Source of the DNA: Hirudinaria manillensis
Lineage: Eukaryota; Annelida; Clitellata; Hirudinida; Hirudinidae
Direction of reading: 5' to 3'
Length of the DNA stretch: 64,000 nucleotides
Assembly (NCBI GenBank): GCA_034509925.1
Contig: CM067531.1
Span: 5,736,001-5,800,000, forward strand
Shown: in pieces, positions 21,101-34,477 of the stretch
Layout: each line of letters starts with the position of its first letter
How positions within the stretch are numbered: the stretch's first letter is position 1
Notes under the pieces: generated by a model
Database searches by the model: none
The model's input: only the letters and a program-made list of their open reading frames with translations
What the model was told of the DNA's origin: nothing
Program-made: the position numbers and the translations under genes

Positions 21101-24100
21101 CATGTTTCCATTGAAAGTGTGAGGGAAAGATTCTTCATCAACCCTTTTCTTTTGCATGTGGCACTAAAAGTTAACCAATTTTAACAAACATGGACTAAAT
21201 CATTCATCTTAATTTGATAAACATTTCATTCTTTCATTCGGAAGTTAATTAATTAATTAAGCAAAATTAATCTTAGTTGGCACAATAACCAACGATATTG
21301 AATTTAATTTAAAATATTTCATAAAAAAAGAATAAAAAATAAATTTTAATAAGGCTTTTACAGCTTTCAACCACAGAGGAGAAACAATGATTTTTCCTTG
21401 TTCCCTGGCAACTCTGAACTCGCGATTTGCATCATTTTCTTTACCCTGAAAAAGCAGGCATTCATTCAACGACGGGTTCCAAGATTGAAGTTCGGCTCCT
21501 CACGGAAGCCGCTTCAAAGCCGACGAGAAACCTGGAAGATGAAGTGCGTGCAGTCGGAACTGAAACTCCACCTGCATTCGGCACCCAGGTCCGTGGCAAG
21601 TTTGCTGTACTCCGTCTGGTTCTTTATCCATTTCTTGCCGACGGATATTACGACGCCCGACAGAGGCAATTTGACCTCCGGCTAAGGTGGTTTATGGAGA
21701 TATTTTACAAGTATGGTCTTAAATGAGATGATATCCAAAAAATCTTAATCCAAATTTGATATCCAAAAGCATCTAAAAGCACCTGTTGCATGGTGATAAT
21801 CGAACATTCCTGGGAGAAGGAATCATCTCCACACGCGTTGGTGCTATTCTTCAAAGCTATTTTTATGTTCTCTGCAAATACTTCTTCTAGGGGCTTTGAA
21901 TAAATTTCATAACAATCAGTTATCAGAAAAATTAACATAAAACCAAACTTTATTATAACATCCAGATGCTTATATGAGATACGACCTCCACACTCCACAA
22001 AAATTACTTTTGACCCCAAAGTGCAAGTACAAAAGATGTAATAAAAATGTGTGTCACTTACCAGGCTAACCCTTGCATTGGGTTTAACATTAACAACTGG
22101 AGATTGCAGACAATCCAATGAATTCTAAAGTGAATTTACAAATTAAGTCTGTTGAAATAAATTAATAAGGTCGCGATGAATGTCGACCCGACCTGGAAAT
22201 TAAACCGAGGTCTGTAAGGATTAAAGGTCATGAACTTGCTGGGAGTGTCATCGTCCACCACCTTGTTTGCCTCAGCAAGGGCCTGAAAATTAGCTTTCAA
22301 CTCCAAATGCTATTTTATTAAATTAAACTCCAAATTATTGAAATTACTCAAAATTTCTAACAAATATGAAATACAAGCACCTGAGCTCTCGTGGTCTTCA
22401 TTGACCCCGTACTTGAAAATTGAGCTAAAAATTCAAAACATTCGCCTGAGTTTTTCTTTTAAACACACGAACCACTGAAAATGTTCACAAATTGCCTTTC
22501 TTTCCAAAATGAGGCGATCCTTTTGGAGTTGAAAACACGGGCAACGGAGTAACAACTTCGGAGGCCACGACAGATTTTTTAGATTTCGCAGCAGAACCGG
22601 GCTCATTGGATACGGGAGTTGATTCGGATCTTTTCATTTTATCGGACTGCAGAGATCTTTCAATCGCTGCAATCGGCAAATATTGAATCATCTCCCGATT
22701 CACTTAGACATCCAAAATTATTCTCAATAAAATCTTGGACAAAATAAATATGGAACCTACTGGATGGGTTTGCATGAGCATCAAAAACACACGCATGCTA
22801 CTACATTAATGATGGTACATAATTAAACACTGCCCAATAATTATGGCAAATCAGCATTTTACATGCAATAACCACAAATTTTTAAATGAAATTTCCAGGT
22901 TTTTGTTTTAAAATATGATGATATAAATCACACATTTTTTACTTAAACATTTATAAACAAAGAGCTTTTGAGATAACGATTTATTGGCGCAAAAAATCCA
23001 ACTCCTAACATCTGACTTCCTCGCTTTGCTGAAGCTGGTGGAGTTTTTCTGGAACCTTCTTTCCTGTTCTGGCACATTCAAAGACCCAACTGAAATGTTA
23101 AGTTGAATGTCATTCCAAATAGATTACATGAACGACTCAAAGATTCTATTCAACCTTTTAGACACGGTCGGAATGCCCCACTTTTGGGCTGCCGCAAACT
23201 TTGAACCTTCGCAAGAATTGGCCACGAGGTGAGTGCAAGCCAGAAAGTTCTCCTTTCGGACTCTCACAAAACAGTCCTGGACCCTTTAATGAAAATATTT
23301 ATAAATAAATTATCGCATGCTATTCAATCCACCAAAAAAATTACTAATAAATTAAATTTAATATTTAATTGTAAATTTAATATTTCGACAGACCTTCCTC
23401 CGAGCAATTGAAGAATGTCGATGATGATATTTTTCTCTAACCCTTGCACGCCGCTAAAATAAACAGTTAAAAGGAACATTGACGTGCTCTTCATCAACAA
23501 AAACCATTTCGTATTTAATTTTTTTAACCTGATGGAAAGGACGCATTCTTTAAGTGGTTGACAATTTGGCAGAATTGTCAGCGGCTTGAAAATTTCAAGG
23601 CCATCGAAGGGTAGAAGCTTTGATTCCTCGATGCACATGTTCTAAGATGATAGAAACATTCATTAACTTTTGGTAAAGGATAATTATAAATATTATTAAA
23701 AAATGTTATAAAGGATTATTTCATTAATAAAACAGCAAAATAGTATCTCCAATTCCCAAAATAGTTCTTAATTATATAGCAAGTAATTTAAAATACAACA
23801 ATAAATATTATTATAAATTATTATAAAAGATTACAAATAAGGAAATTCGTTTAATGAAGTTTAACGAAATTAGTTTGCAAGTCGAGAACAAATCAATGAC
23901 ACGGACCACCCAAGCAGTCGTGACAACTTCGTGGACCGTCTTGGTCACTTGACACCCCTCAATCGGAACCACTCCGACGTTCGCCACCTTCCTCGACGTG
24001 AGCGGCAGAACCTTCCCCCCGAAATCCTGGATTTCCTTCGTCAGTTCTTCGACGAATTCGCGGTGGAAGATCACGAAAGTCAGGCCGGAAAAGATGTCTG

Positions 24101-24208
24101 CTTTCTCGTCTCCGTCTGAAAAATATGAATTAAATTAATAAATTAAGAAAAATTCTCGGTCAAAAATTAAATATTCCAGGAAAGAGAATTTGAATTGCAA
24201 CATTTTAA

Positions 24209-24262
<54 letters not shown>

Positions 24263-27200
24263 GAGAAAACATCACCGTGATCCATCTCGGAGCATTCGGC
24301 CACTTCTGCATTTTGAGCGGATTTGTCGGCTTCTTCTGCCAATTTAGCAGCAGCCATCATGGTGCTCTCCCCCAATTCATTGCCTTTTAATGTTGAAAAT
24401 GTTAACAGTTTAAAATCTGATTCTAAAATGATCTCAGAAGGTTTAAGTGATAGTAGCACAACTTGTTAATTTATTAAATTAATCCAACATAGTGGTTTGT
24501 AACAGTCTAACAATAAAATTAATAATAAAATTATTTAACAAATAAAAATTAAATTTAAACAAATATCATGAATAAGTTTAGTATTCGCCACAAGTTCAAA
24601 TCTTTTATGAATGAAAATTAAAGATAATCAAGCAAATTTCACATATTTTCCAAAATTGCTAACTCAAAAGACTTCAATGTCACAAAACAAAACACAAGAA
24701 AAATGTGTTTTTAGAAAAAAAAAAATTAATCCTTGCCAAACGACTCACTTGTTATTTGCAAAGTGTTACGACCATAACTTGTCAGTATTTCTAAGTTGCT
24801 TTCTTGGTTCTTTGAATCATCAAAATTCCTCTTTTGAACCTTTCCAGCAATAGCTTTCAAACTAAAAAGAAAAGAAAAATTAATGAATTTTTTTTTAAAT
24901 TGCCTCGTTGGATTAAGTAATAATTTATTACGAAGCTTTAAGATCAACGGCCACCATAAAAAACATAAAAGCTTTCACTCGTTACAAGTTCGTCCCAATT
25001 TATCCGCACCCGACAGTCATTTTGTGATTTCTAAGACATCAAATCATGAAAGTTACCCTCGTGGCGACAGACAATCTTTCGCCTGGTTTTGAATCAAACG
25101 GAACTCGTCCTCCTGCAGACACCTGCCCTGCTTGAAGCATTCGACGAGCCACGAGGGAGACACCACGTGAGGTCTGAAAGAAAGTTGGCAACAATTTTAA
25201 ACAAGTTGCAAAAACTTTAAACTGACAATCAACATTTGAATTGCAACATTCCAAGATTTTATCATTCAAACCATTTAAACATGATCAATAGAACAATGTA
25301 ATGAATTACATATAGTTTATACAGTTTTCATATCATGCACATCTTCAATTATTTAATGCAGATAATGATTTTATTGGCAAAATTTCTGAATTTTAACTTT
25401 TAACAAAATAACCAACTTGTTGAGAAGTTTTGATAATCGTTGCTTTATTGCTTCATCAACAACTTCTGTTACAACATGCGATATGGTCTCGTTGAGTTGA
25501 TTGAATCTGAAGATAATTTAACATTTAATGCTAAACAATGGACATTGTACACAATATATTCAAAGTAGCTTTCAAGCTAAAGGAAAGAAAAACCATCTTG
25601 ATCATGTCAAGTGTCTTGATCATTAAGTTAAGTTAACTTAATTAATTAAGTTATGTAACATTTCAATGAATTAAACCACTTAAAAATAAAAAGATGAAAT
25701 TGAAAATCATTAAAAACCTGGTTCCATTGCCCTTGTTGATGAGAATTCTTAACTTCTCTGAACTCTCTAAAGTCGTACCGTAGAGGTAGATCTGAATTGC
25801 AAATAAAAATTATTAAAAGAAATAGTTTAAAAACATTGTTTAAAAATTACAAAATTAGGAACAAATTCCCATTTCTACATTATGTCCATAATTAGAACCA
25901 TAATTAATTAATAACCTTGCATCCACTCAGGTAGTTGTCACAAGATGGACGTCTGACGTCGATGGCGTCCAACGTGCCGAGAGTGTTGTCGTTTTTGTTA
26001 TTGTTATTATTATTATTTTTGTTGTTGTTGCTGCTGCTGTTGTTCTTAACTGCTTGTGTCAGATGACCCCTGCTTGCAAAAGTTTCATTCCTCATGGTGA
26101 ATTCAGTTTCGTTGACGTGAGTCACCGAAATGGAACTGAGGTTGGAAATTGTTGATATGTCGCCTGAAGAAGCAACAAAAACAACATCAACAACAACGAT
26201 AATAATGGAACAAATAAGTGAAAAAAAGGAATCTGCCAGAAACAAGAAGCAAAACAAACATTCATGTCCTGCTTTGTTAGGAGTGGATGTAGTCTTGCAA
26301 GTCTTTTTAGGCACCACAGTGTAATTAACTTCTTCAAGGCAATATCCAGAATTTAAAGATTCATAAACCCAATCTGGTTTAACTGTAAATATGTTCCAAT
26401 CTTTGGCAAACTGATATTTTTGACCTGCATATAATTTGTTGATAAATCGTTAGTATCCATTTGTGATTATTCAATTCAAAATAATTACAATAATAATAAT
26501 AGCAATAATAATGATGATGATGATGATAATAATAATAATAATAATCCAATTCACCTACCTGAGGGTTCATTGATGATGAGGTGAGTGCATTCATTCATTT
26601 TCATCATCCCATTAAACCTTCCACCTTTCATAACACAAATCAAACACGAATAAATAATTTTGTAAAACAAAACCATAACCAATAATAAACATCAATCCTA
26701 CCCTCCATCTCAACAATCTCCTTCAATCTGGCTCTTTCCTGAGGAGGAAGTCCAGAGGCACAAAGTGAAAACCCTTTGAACATCGGACACCTGAACTCGT
26801 CGTATCTTTCGTCGTCTGCACAAACGAACCTTTTGAACAATCAATCGATCGTTAAATTAACGAGTTAAGTAAATAAATAGTAATAAATTATCGTAAATAA
26901 ATTATTTGAAGCTAAAAAATTATTAAATGGCAAAATCTTAAAGAATTCTTGAAGAATGTTTGCTTACTTGAAATGTGAATCTCTCCAAACCTCATCAACC
27001 CACTCTGGCAACATAATTTTGTTTTTCCTCAGACCAGCAACCAGGTACTTTTTAGATCCAACCTCACCAGCAATCAGACAATTCACCTTTTCATTCATCA
27101 CCTTAGTTGCTTCGCCCATCATCCATTCAACTTTCTGATGAATTTCTTGCTAAAAAAGACAAAAAGAAACCTAAAATATTGCAAAGCAATCATGCATTTC

Positions 27201-27908
27201 CTGGTTTTACCCTCAGCTGAGCAGGTACGTTCGTACAGGTAACGACAACGTTTCTCATGGCCATGGAATAAACTGGATGAATCCTTTTAGGCAATACCTG
27301 AAAATTCTCTGACTCAATAATTTTGCAACATTTATTATTTTAAATTTTATGATCCTCAATTGCCTTGCAAGTGAGCAATCGATTCTTAATCGAGTTAAAC
27401 GTTGATTTCAATTCAGATAAAAATGATAGCTCTTCTGAATATCTCACCTCTTGAGCTTCCAAGCATTGCAGAATACAAGGGGCCCCATAAATTCTTAAAG
27501 AGTAAAGTTAATTTTAAGTGAATGACCACGTAAGATAGTACAATTATAAATTTGATGACAACAACAGGAAGCTGAATGATCATATGTATATAATTTGAAA
27601 ATGTGCAAGGGTAACTTCCTTACCTACTCCCAAGAGTTTTTGTTTTCTCAAATGCTTGACCAGAAAAACTTCCAAATACAAAAAATATATTTTTTTCACA
27701 TGTTGTCAATTCCAAGCAATCTTTTTCATTGAACCAAATACTTGTAGCACAAACTTCTTGCACAGCCTGCAGCAAAATAATTTTTACAAATAGGCTAAAA
27801 CAGTGAAGGATAAAAAATAATTACCAAGAATGCCTTTTCAAGTAACTCAACAACTTTCGGATCCTCTGAATTTTTAATAAATCTAACAACAACACTGTTT
27901 CCAGACAT
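18170..27908 (-). CDS. TOPBP1: TopBP1 (DNA topoisomerase 2-binding protein 1), multi-BRCT scaffold
   Basis: Nuclear scaffold that activates ATR and loads the replicative helicase (Dpb11/Mus101 homologue). About 38 exons. Phase-checked examples: 27908-27825, 27766-27624, 27493-27448, 27297-27211, 27149-26968, 26829-26702, 26624-26559, 25791-25718, 25506-25417, 25173-25057, 24861-24749, 19998-19852, 19773-19697, 18934-18853, 18491-18370, 18263-18170. Order follows vertebrate TopBP1: BRCT0-2 (27.9-26.3 kb; [10 protein letters not shown] carries the BRCT1 phosphate-binding Lys), BRCT3 (25.8-25.06), BRCT4/5 (24.1-23.0; [12 protein letters not shown] keeps the BRCT5 Lys), BRCT6 (21.7-21.1; [20 protein letters not shown]), the ATR-activation-domain region (about 20.6-20.1; EYSANKIK, with EITWEY), and BRCT7/8 (20.0-18.37; [17 protein letters not shown]). 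The C-terminus is basic (KKRRSRGE). Introns between 26.3 and 25.9 kb, and several around 22.4-23 kb and 20-20.7 kb, are only approximately placed. Confidence 0.93.
24210..24262. repeat. (ATA)n microsatellite in TopBP1 intron
   Basis: About 17 uninterrupted AAT/ATA units directly beside the donor of the TopBP1 exon ending near 24281. Translation of the run (poly-Tyr or poly-Ile) is not coding. Confidence 0.95.
26483..26545. repeat. AAT/GAT microsatellite in TopBP1 intron
   Basis: Imperfect run of AAT then GAT then AAT units in the intron between the exons ending at 26559 and starting near 26425. Confidence 0.9.
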
Positions 27909-29164
27909 GACTGAGTGTTCCAATCAAGTCCAAAAGTTTGTAGATTTGTGAAATAGTAGCAGCAGCAACTTAATATCCTTGGTGTACTTAACTGATCATA
28001 GAAATGTCATAAAAAGAAAAAATAATAAACTCATTATTATTTATCCACTGATTAGGCAATAACTGCATGTAACCATTTACAAATATAGTGTACACAAATT
28101 CAAAGACAATAAACCAAAATACAACTAATTAACCAAGCTCACGTACCACTAAAAAGTTTTATACTTGAAAAATAGTCCGTTTTTATTTCCTTATCAGATT
28201 ACCATTAATTACTCAATTAAATTGTCAATGCAATCCTAACACAACGTCATGAAAACTTTGCAAATTAATGTCACTCCACATATAGAATTTGGTCATATAA
28301 GGAGTTCAGCATTGAACAGTTAAACTTACCAAATTATTGCGACAGTACTCAGATTACGCAAACTCAAAGTCAAATATAATCGTACTATTCATGCAAAACA
28401 ACAATGTACTTACTCCAGAAAAACTACCGCATTAAATCCAAACATTACTATGCGTAAACAAAATTTCCCGGGTATATGTAAAGAGTCCACTAAAAATTAC
28501 TCATACGTAAATATTTTTGTCGCAAAAATCAAAATTTTAACTTTATTACATTTTTAAACTCACATGAAGTTTTAAAATTTTAATCTTTAAAACAAATACG
28601 AGAAACTTGACAGTCTGAACCGGGCATCGCAATGCTGAAAATTAGCATAGGAGGGAGCGGGGCTAATCAATTCTCATTTCCTTGCCACACGTTCTTATTT
28701 AAGGAGTAAACTAAAGTAATCGTGACTCATCTTTGTGCCTTGTATCTTGGCTTCAAATTCGTTTTTATTAATTATCTATTTCGAAAAATAGAACCACAAT
28801 ATACTCTGGTAGAGGGGGTCACGCAAATGTAGCAACCTACCCGTGGTGCATTTAGCCCAGCTCTCAACTACTTGAGCAGCTTAACTTGGGAAAGATGATT
28901 GCATTTACAATTTAATTTATAAGTAATTTAATGTTATAAATTTGTAAATTTATTTTAATTAATTAATGTAAAAATTGGTCAGGAATTCGAAATGTCTCGA
29001 TGTACATTGTTTTTGTCACGTGTTATTGTTAACCAATAGGAAGGAGGGACGCCTCAGGATCGGCGATTTTGTTATTGTTTTGCCGTTAGCGTTTGGCGTG
29101 AGTCTGTCTCCGACTTATTATCTTTGGATTATCTTTGGATAGCGCTGAGTTTATTTGAAGTGCC
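27909..29164. promoter_or_regulatory. Shared divergent promoter region of TopBP1 and ZC3H18
   Basis: About 1.26 kb separate the two start codons on opposite strands. No coding exon is visible. A GC-richer patch lies at about 28620-28670 and another at 28800-28880, the likeliest core promoter sites; a CACGTG-like E-box half and CACGTGTTATT occur near 29018. Untranslated leader exons and introns for TopBP1 may lie here. Confidence 0.45.
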
Positions 29165-32100
29165 ATGGATGACCTTAAGGAAGATTCGAAAGTCACTCTT
29201 TCAAGTGAATCAGTGAATGATAATGATTCTAATGCGAATGCTGGGTGCATTAACAAAGAGATCGATCTCGAGGCTAATGATGACGCCGATTCATCGGGAA
29301 GTGGGGAAGTATCTGAAAGTGAACCAGAAACGAAATCCGACGATTTTGCCAGTTCAACGAAAGAGAAGTTTGAGGCAAGCAATTATGAGCCAATAGAAGA
29401 AGCCGATGATAGATCGCAAACTCCGTTACAAGACGAAATTGAGAATATTCAAGCTACTGACGAGACTCTCATCTCGAAATCGCCTGAGCACATTAACGAA
29501 ACAAAATGTGCTACTGAGTTGTCAGTACCAAAGGATACTACACTGAATGATGATCATGGGGAACTGGATTATGAGGAGGATGAAATTATGGAGGAAGGGC
29601 ATGATAAAGTATCTGAAAAGGTTTGCTGATATTAATCATGTTATGTATTTCTGCTAATATTTTGAAACATTTAAATGTTAATTGAGTTTCAGTGGATTTT
29701 AAAACAAGATTAGTAAAAAAGATATGCTTTGAGTTTGTGTGATTGTTTGCAAGTGGTTTGATTGAAAAGCTAAAAAATAATGTTTCTAATAATTGAGGTT
29801 ATTAGTAAGCATATCATAAAGAAAACAATTTTACCATCACAAATGGAAATGATCACCAATGTATTTTCATCTGGGAACAATTTTGAAATTGAATCACAAA
29901 TTGCTTAGATTACTTGACATTAAGCTAATATTAAACTTTAATAAAAAAGAAGAAAAAAGCTGTTTACTGTTTACAAAAGCAATTTATATATATGGTGATA
30001 ATTATGACATTGATGACTATGATTTATAGAAACCAGAAGATGCAAAGAATGATTCTAAAGGTTCAGAGGACTTATCAAGTGATGGAGAACTTGCAGATGT
30101 AATTCATTTAGCTTTGATGATACTTTGACTGAAAAATAAGTGTATTTTAATCATTAAAAGGATGATGACTGTGAAGAAGGTGAAATCAAAGAACCAGGTA
30201 CTAAGAAGCCATTTGTTCGTCCTTTGTGTCGTTTTTTTACGAGGGGAAACTGTACTTGGGGAATCAACTGTAGGTTCCTTCACCCTGGAATCAATGACAA
30301 AGGTAAGTGTCATGATGGCTTCAATAATTTGGTTATTGCTAAATTCTATTTGTATTTATGAAATGAACAGGTAATTACAGCTTGATTGACCAGCAGCATG
30401 CTTTTCAGCCAATACCTCCTCCAGGTATGGTTCCTATGCTCAGAGGGCCACCACCCCCAACATGGGTGCATGAGGTTGGTTCACTTAAATAAAGTTTATT
30501 CAACGTAGCTCAATTTACGTAGCATCAGAGATAATTTTCGTTTATGTGGCCCACTTCCCTGAAGTGGAGTGGTGATGATTAATATTATGATATGGCATTC
30601 AGAAAGCAAATTTGAATTTTGTCAGCAATATAGAATCATGGGTTATGTTATAATAGCAGAAATTCAGATATTTTTTTTGAAAATTGCTTATTGCTGAAAT
30701 GCTTGGTGCAAAAATCTAAGTTTCCACAGCCGGCTTGCAAAAATATGGAGGCGGTTTAAAGTGCCTCCTTATAAACATTGGTTATAAACTAAATATCTGA
30801 AATGTTTGTAGCGCTTAGGCAAAAGAATGCTTCCACCACCTAGACCTAGCGAAGTGGGTTTGACACATCTTCTCACTGTAAATGGGATCAGATATATGAT
30901 TTTTATTTAACATGTTTCAGTCTGAGGCTGAAGGGCTATCTGCAACACCGTCTGCTGGAGACGGGCCTGCTTCTGAATCTGCGTGGGAAAGAGGTTTGAG
31001 GCATGCTAAAGAAGTAGGTTTTGAACGTTGTTGGTCTAAAGGAGGTTAGTAATTCTATATATGGTTTCGTTGTTCAGATCCAGAGAAAAAGGAAAGATAC
31101 CGATAATGATGACAAGAAAGATAAGGATGAATCATCTTCACCACCTGGTAGTCCTCCACCTGGTACTTTGCCTTCCCAGCTTGGACCTCCTCCTCCAAGG
31201 GACCCTTATTTTGATGACCTCCATAGGCCATTACCACCTCCAATGCCTGGGTATGGATCTAAACATACATAACTATTTAAAGTATCTTCCCTTATATGAA
31301 GTCTAGCTAAAATAATTGAAATAACTGTTTTGATCACAAGTATTATTTGGCAGGAGGATCCACCCTTTGCCAATGCCACTTCACCCTCCTTTACATCATC
31401 TACCAGATGCGTGGTCTTACAGACATCCATTCGAATATGAAATGAGGTGGCACAGGCCACCTCCTCCCGACTTCATGCATCACGGATTTCCACCCATGCA
31501 CGACATGAGATTCATGGTATGTCAACAAGCACTTCCTTGCCTTGAGTCAAACATGGGTTAATGTCTATATTAAAACAGGATAGAGAACGGATGCCGACCG
31601 GACGGAGATTTAGCCCTCCTTTGAGGTTCGTTCTGACCTTTAATGCATTAACTTAATAAGTTAACTCAATGTTTAAATATCTTGCAGGATGGACCCGGGC
31701 AGAAAAGATGAGAGAATGAGCCGATACGACAGGTACAGAGGCAACGAGGGACCCTCTGGTTTTGATGCAACCAGAGGAAAATGTGAGGAATGGAAAGATC
31801 CATGGCTGAGGTTTTATACTTGACTTGATATGTTAATGTGGTCCAAAGCATTTTATTGTGTAAATTATTTTCAGAACAAAGTCTCCAAAGAAAAAACACG
31901 ATTCCTCTTCAAGTAGGAGTAGAAGCAGGAAGAGGTCAAGGTCTAAGAGGAGTTATTCTTCATTTTCATCAAGGTGATTGTCATATTGAGTTCTATAACA
32001 GTAAATAACAATGAAGGAGACTGAATAACACTAATTTGCTTAATTTTTCCAGTTCCTACTCATCAAAGTCAAGATCCTCATCATCTTCATCTTATTCTTC

Positions 32101-34410
32101 AAGTAGATCATCATTCTCCTCTAGGTTTGTGGTTTTGGAAATTGGCATAATATTAAGATTGACAGATCATAATCACTGATTTTGTTCAATTTTTGTAGGT
32201 CAAGGTCTTCAAGTAAGTCTAGCAGTTCACTTCCAAAGAAAATGGCATCAAGAAAGATGTCACCTTTTGAAAAATCTGCCAGGCTAGGGTATGGATTGGA
32301 TTGGAAATTAATGATAATGAATGCTTCAATGAATACACATTTATTAAATATGTTAAACTCTCTTGTTTTTCAGCAGTTGCCAATATAATCTCTGGATAGT
32401 ATTAAAAAAAATAAAAGTGTCTTATTTTAAGTAACTTGCGTAGATATATGTTCATAAATAAACAAAAAGTTGTGGTCGTAAAGTTAGATAAGTTGTAAGC
32501 CATAGGGAACTTTATTGTTTGCGTTGGGAAGGTAATTTTTAATTTTAAAGTGATTTTGATTTATGCTGTTTTTCCTTAAAGCTTTTTTATTCTGCACAAA
32601 GTCTATAAAGTTGACGTTTGTTGATTGATTTCATTCATTTTGACAGCGAACCACTCCCAAAAAGTGTCATCACAAAAGTTATTCCTCCCAGTTTGGCTGA
32701 CATGACCAATATGTCAAATTCCAAACTGTCTACAACCCATCAAGCCTCATCACCGGCTACTAATGTTCCTTCGGCATCTTATCCCGTAGTCCCAACAATT
32801 CCTGGAGAAACTTCAAGGGCTCCGATGAGCTCCTTATCCATTACCATAGCAGGCAAACAATCCGGCAATGTTGGAAGGACCAGCCAGCTCCAGCCTGTTG
32901 GAAAATCAGTGGCAGAAGCTTTTAAAGATATTGATGAAGACAGTGAAAATGTGAAGGTAAAGTCTAGAATGAGCAAGTTGCCTCAAGCTGAATTCGGTAA
33001 GCCCTCCGAGGTTGCGGTCGTTGGCGGGACGGTTTACAAAACAGGCACGTTCCAAGGAAATGTTAGTTATCCAATACCTCTAAAGACATCAACTGACATA
33101 CAAAAGAAAAGCATACAACCTGCAGACAAAGCTGCCAAAAGGACTACCAGGTACTAGTTGTCTTGCTTACAAAACTGAGCTTATTCACATCATATTCTCA
33201 ATTGTTTGTTTACCAGATCTACAAGCTCTTCTAGGTCGAGGTCATCCTCATCTCATTCTCGGACCTCGAGCCGCTCTGGAGACTCAGGGCACATATACAG
33301 TAATATTGCCAGTCCTATCAGTTCGGACAGTCCCATCTCTCCGCAGAGACCACATTCCGGCAAGTTCACACCAATTTTTGTATATGCACTTTATATTATG
33401 CATTAGTGGAATAACATCATAATCCCACTTGTTTTTTTTTTAGAAAGAACCAGAATGTCACAACACAAAGGAAATGATCAGCCAATGCACCGTCCAATGG
33501 ATGCAATCGAGAAAGAAAGAAGGGAAATCAAAGGAAATAAACATTTTGACATCAAGCCCGACAGAAGGGACGTGCATCAAAACATGTCGGAGCTTGCAAA
33601 AGTGAGAAGGGACCATAGACCTGAATACGTGCCCAGGCCTGATATAAAACTAGAACAGAAACCAATGTCCAGAAAGATGAACCAGGTGGCCAAAGTAGAT
33701 GAAATGAAAGAACCAAGAGGGGATGTAAGGGACCATTTTAAGAGTGACACGAGAAGGCAGATGATAAACGAACCGAGATTGGATGCCAGAGGTTCAAACA
33801 TGAGAAGGGAGCTCTCGAGAGAAAAGTCGAGAGAAAGGAACAGGCCTGGCATGCATCCACATCCGGGCAGGCGTGACGAAAGAGGCAGTCACGGCAGGAT
33901 TCAACAAGATACTTCCTTGGAATACAGAAGAGTTGTTCACTCTGGACCACCAAAGGTAAAGTACTTTATGACTTTGTTATACTAGATTAAGCCAATATTG
34001 GTTAATATAATTGAACTTTAAGATGGATGCACGCCATCCCATGCCCATGAAACGTAATGCCAGTCCTTACGGTCAGAGATCTCCCAAAAGACAGAGACAA
34101 ATTCCAGGAGGTTTGTATTCATATTGAAGGGGTTATGTAACGTATGCCGTAAACATCACTCTGTCTTACAGAACAAAAGGAGTCAGTGAAATTACCAGTT
34201 CCAAAGATAGAGAGAGGTGGAACAGTGAGGAGCAGCACTAGAATGAATAAAGATGGATATGAGGAGGATGCAAAGCCTTCGTTAAACCAGACTTCTGGCA
34301 AAACTTCCAAAGTAACACCTAAGAAGACATCAAATAAGAGAGAAGAGCTGCTCTTGCAGTTGAAGGCCGTGGAAGATGCGATCGCCAAAAAGAGATCCAA
34401 GAACCAATGA
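29165..34410 (+). CDS. ZC3H18: ZC3H18 homologue, CCCH zinc-finger RNA-processing protein
   Basis: Nuclear RNA-binding protein that links the cap-binding complex to RNA decay machinery in other animals. Eighteen exons: 29165-29620, 30030-30098, 30161-30302, 30371-30474, 30812-30853, 30921-31013, 31078-31250, 31354-31516, 31579-31626, 31688-31810, 31875-31973, 32053-32124, 32199-32290, 32647-33150, 33217-33359, 33444-33955, 34023-34110, 34172-34410. The N-terminus is acidic. One CCCH finger (CRFFTRGNCTWGINCRFLHP) is followed by the family signature GINDKGNYSLI. Next come proline-rich segments, Ser/Arg-rich blocks (31.9-32.1 and 33.2 kb), a mid-region starting PLPKSVITKVIPPSLADM, Arg-rich charged sequence, and a coiled-coil tail (REELLLQLKAVEDAIAKK). 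The junction 33359/33444 needs a GC donor (CCG|GCAAGT); the nearby GT shifts into a stop. Confidence 0.93.
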
Positions 34411-34439
34411 ACGACAATGTATTTGGATTTTAATTTATA

Positions 34440-34445
34440 AATAAA
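34440..34445 (+). terminator. Poly(A) signal AATAAA of ZC3H18
   Basis: Canonical hexamer 30 bp after the ZC3H18 stop codon. Cleavage 10-30 bp further would fall at or inside the Ctr1 3' end, whose stop codon is at 34478-34480 on the other strand. Confidence 0.7.
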
Positions 34446-34477
34446 TAGTGTTTCTATGTTTAAACATATTTTGTGTT

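Noticed and set aside
28801-28890. Possible U5-like small nuclear RNA (begins ATACTCTGG)
   Set aside because: Only the first nine bases agree; the conserved loop and Sm-binding site expected of U5 are not present in order.
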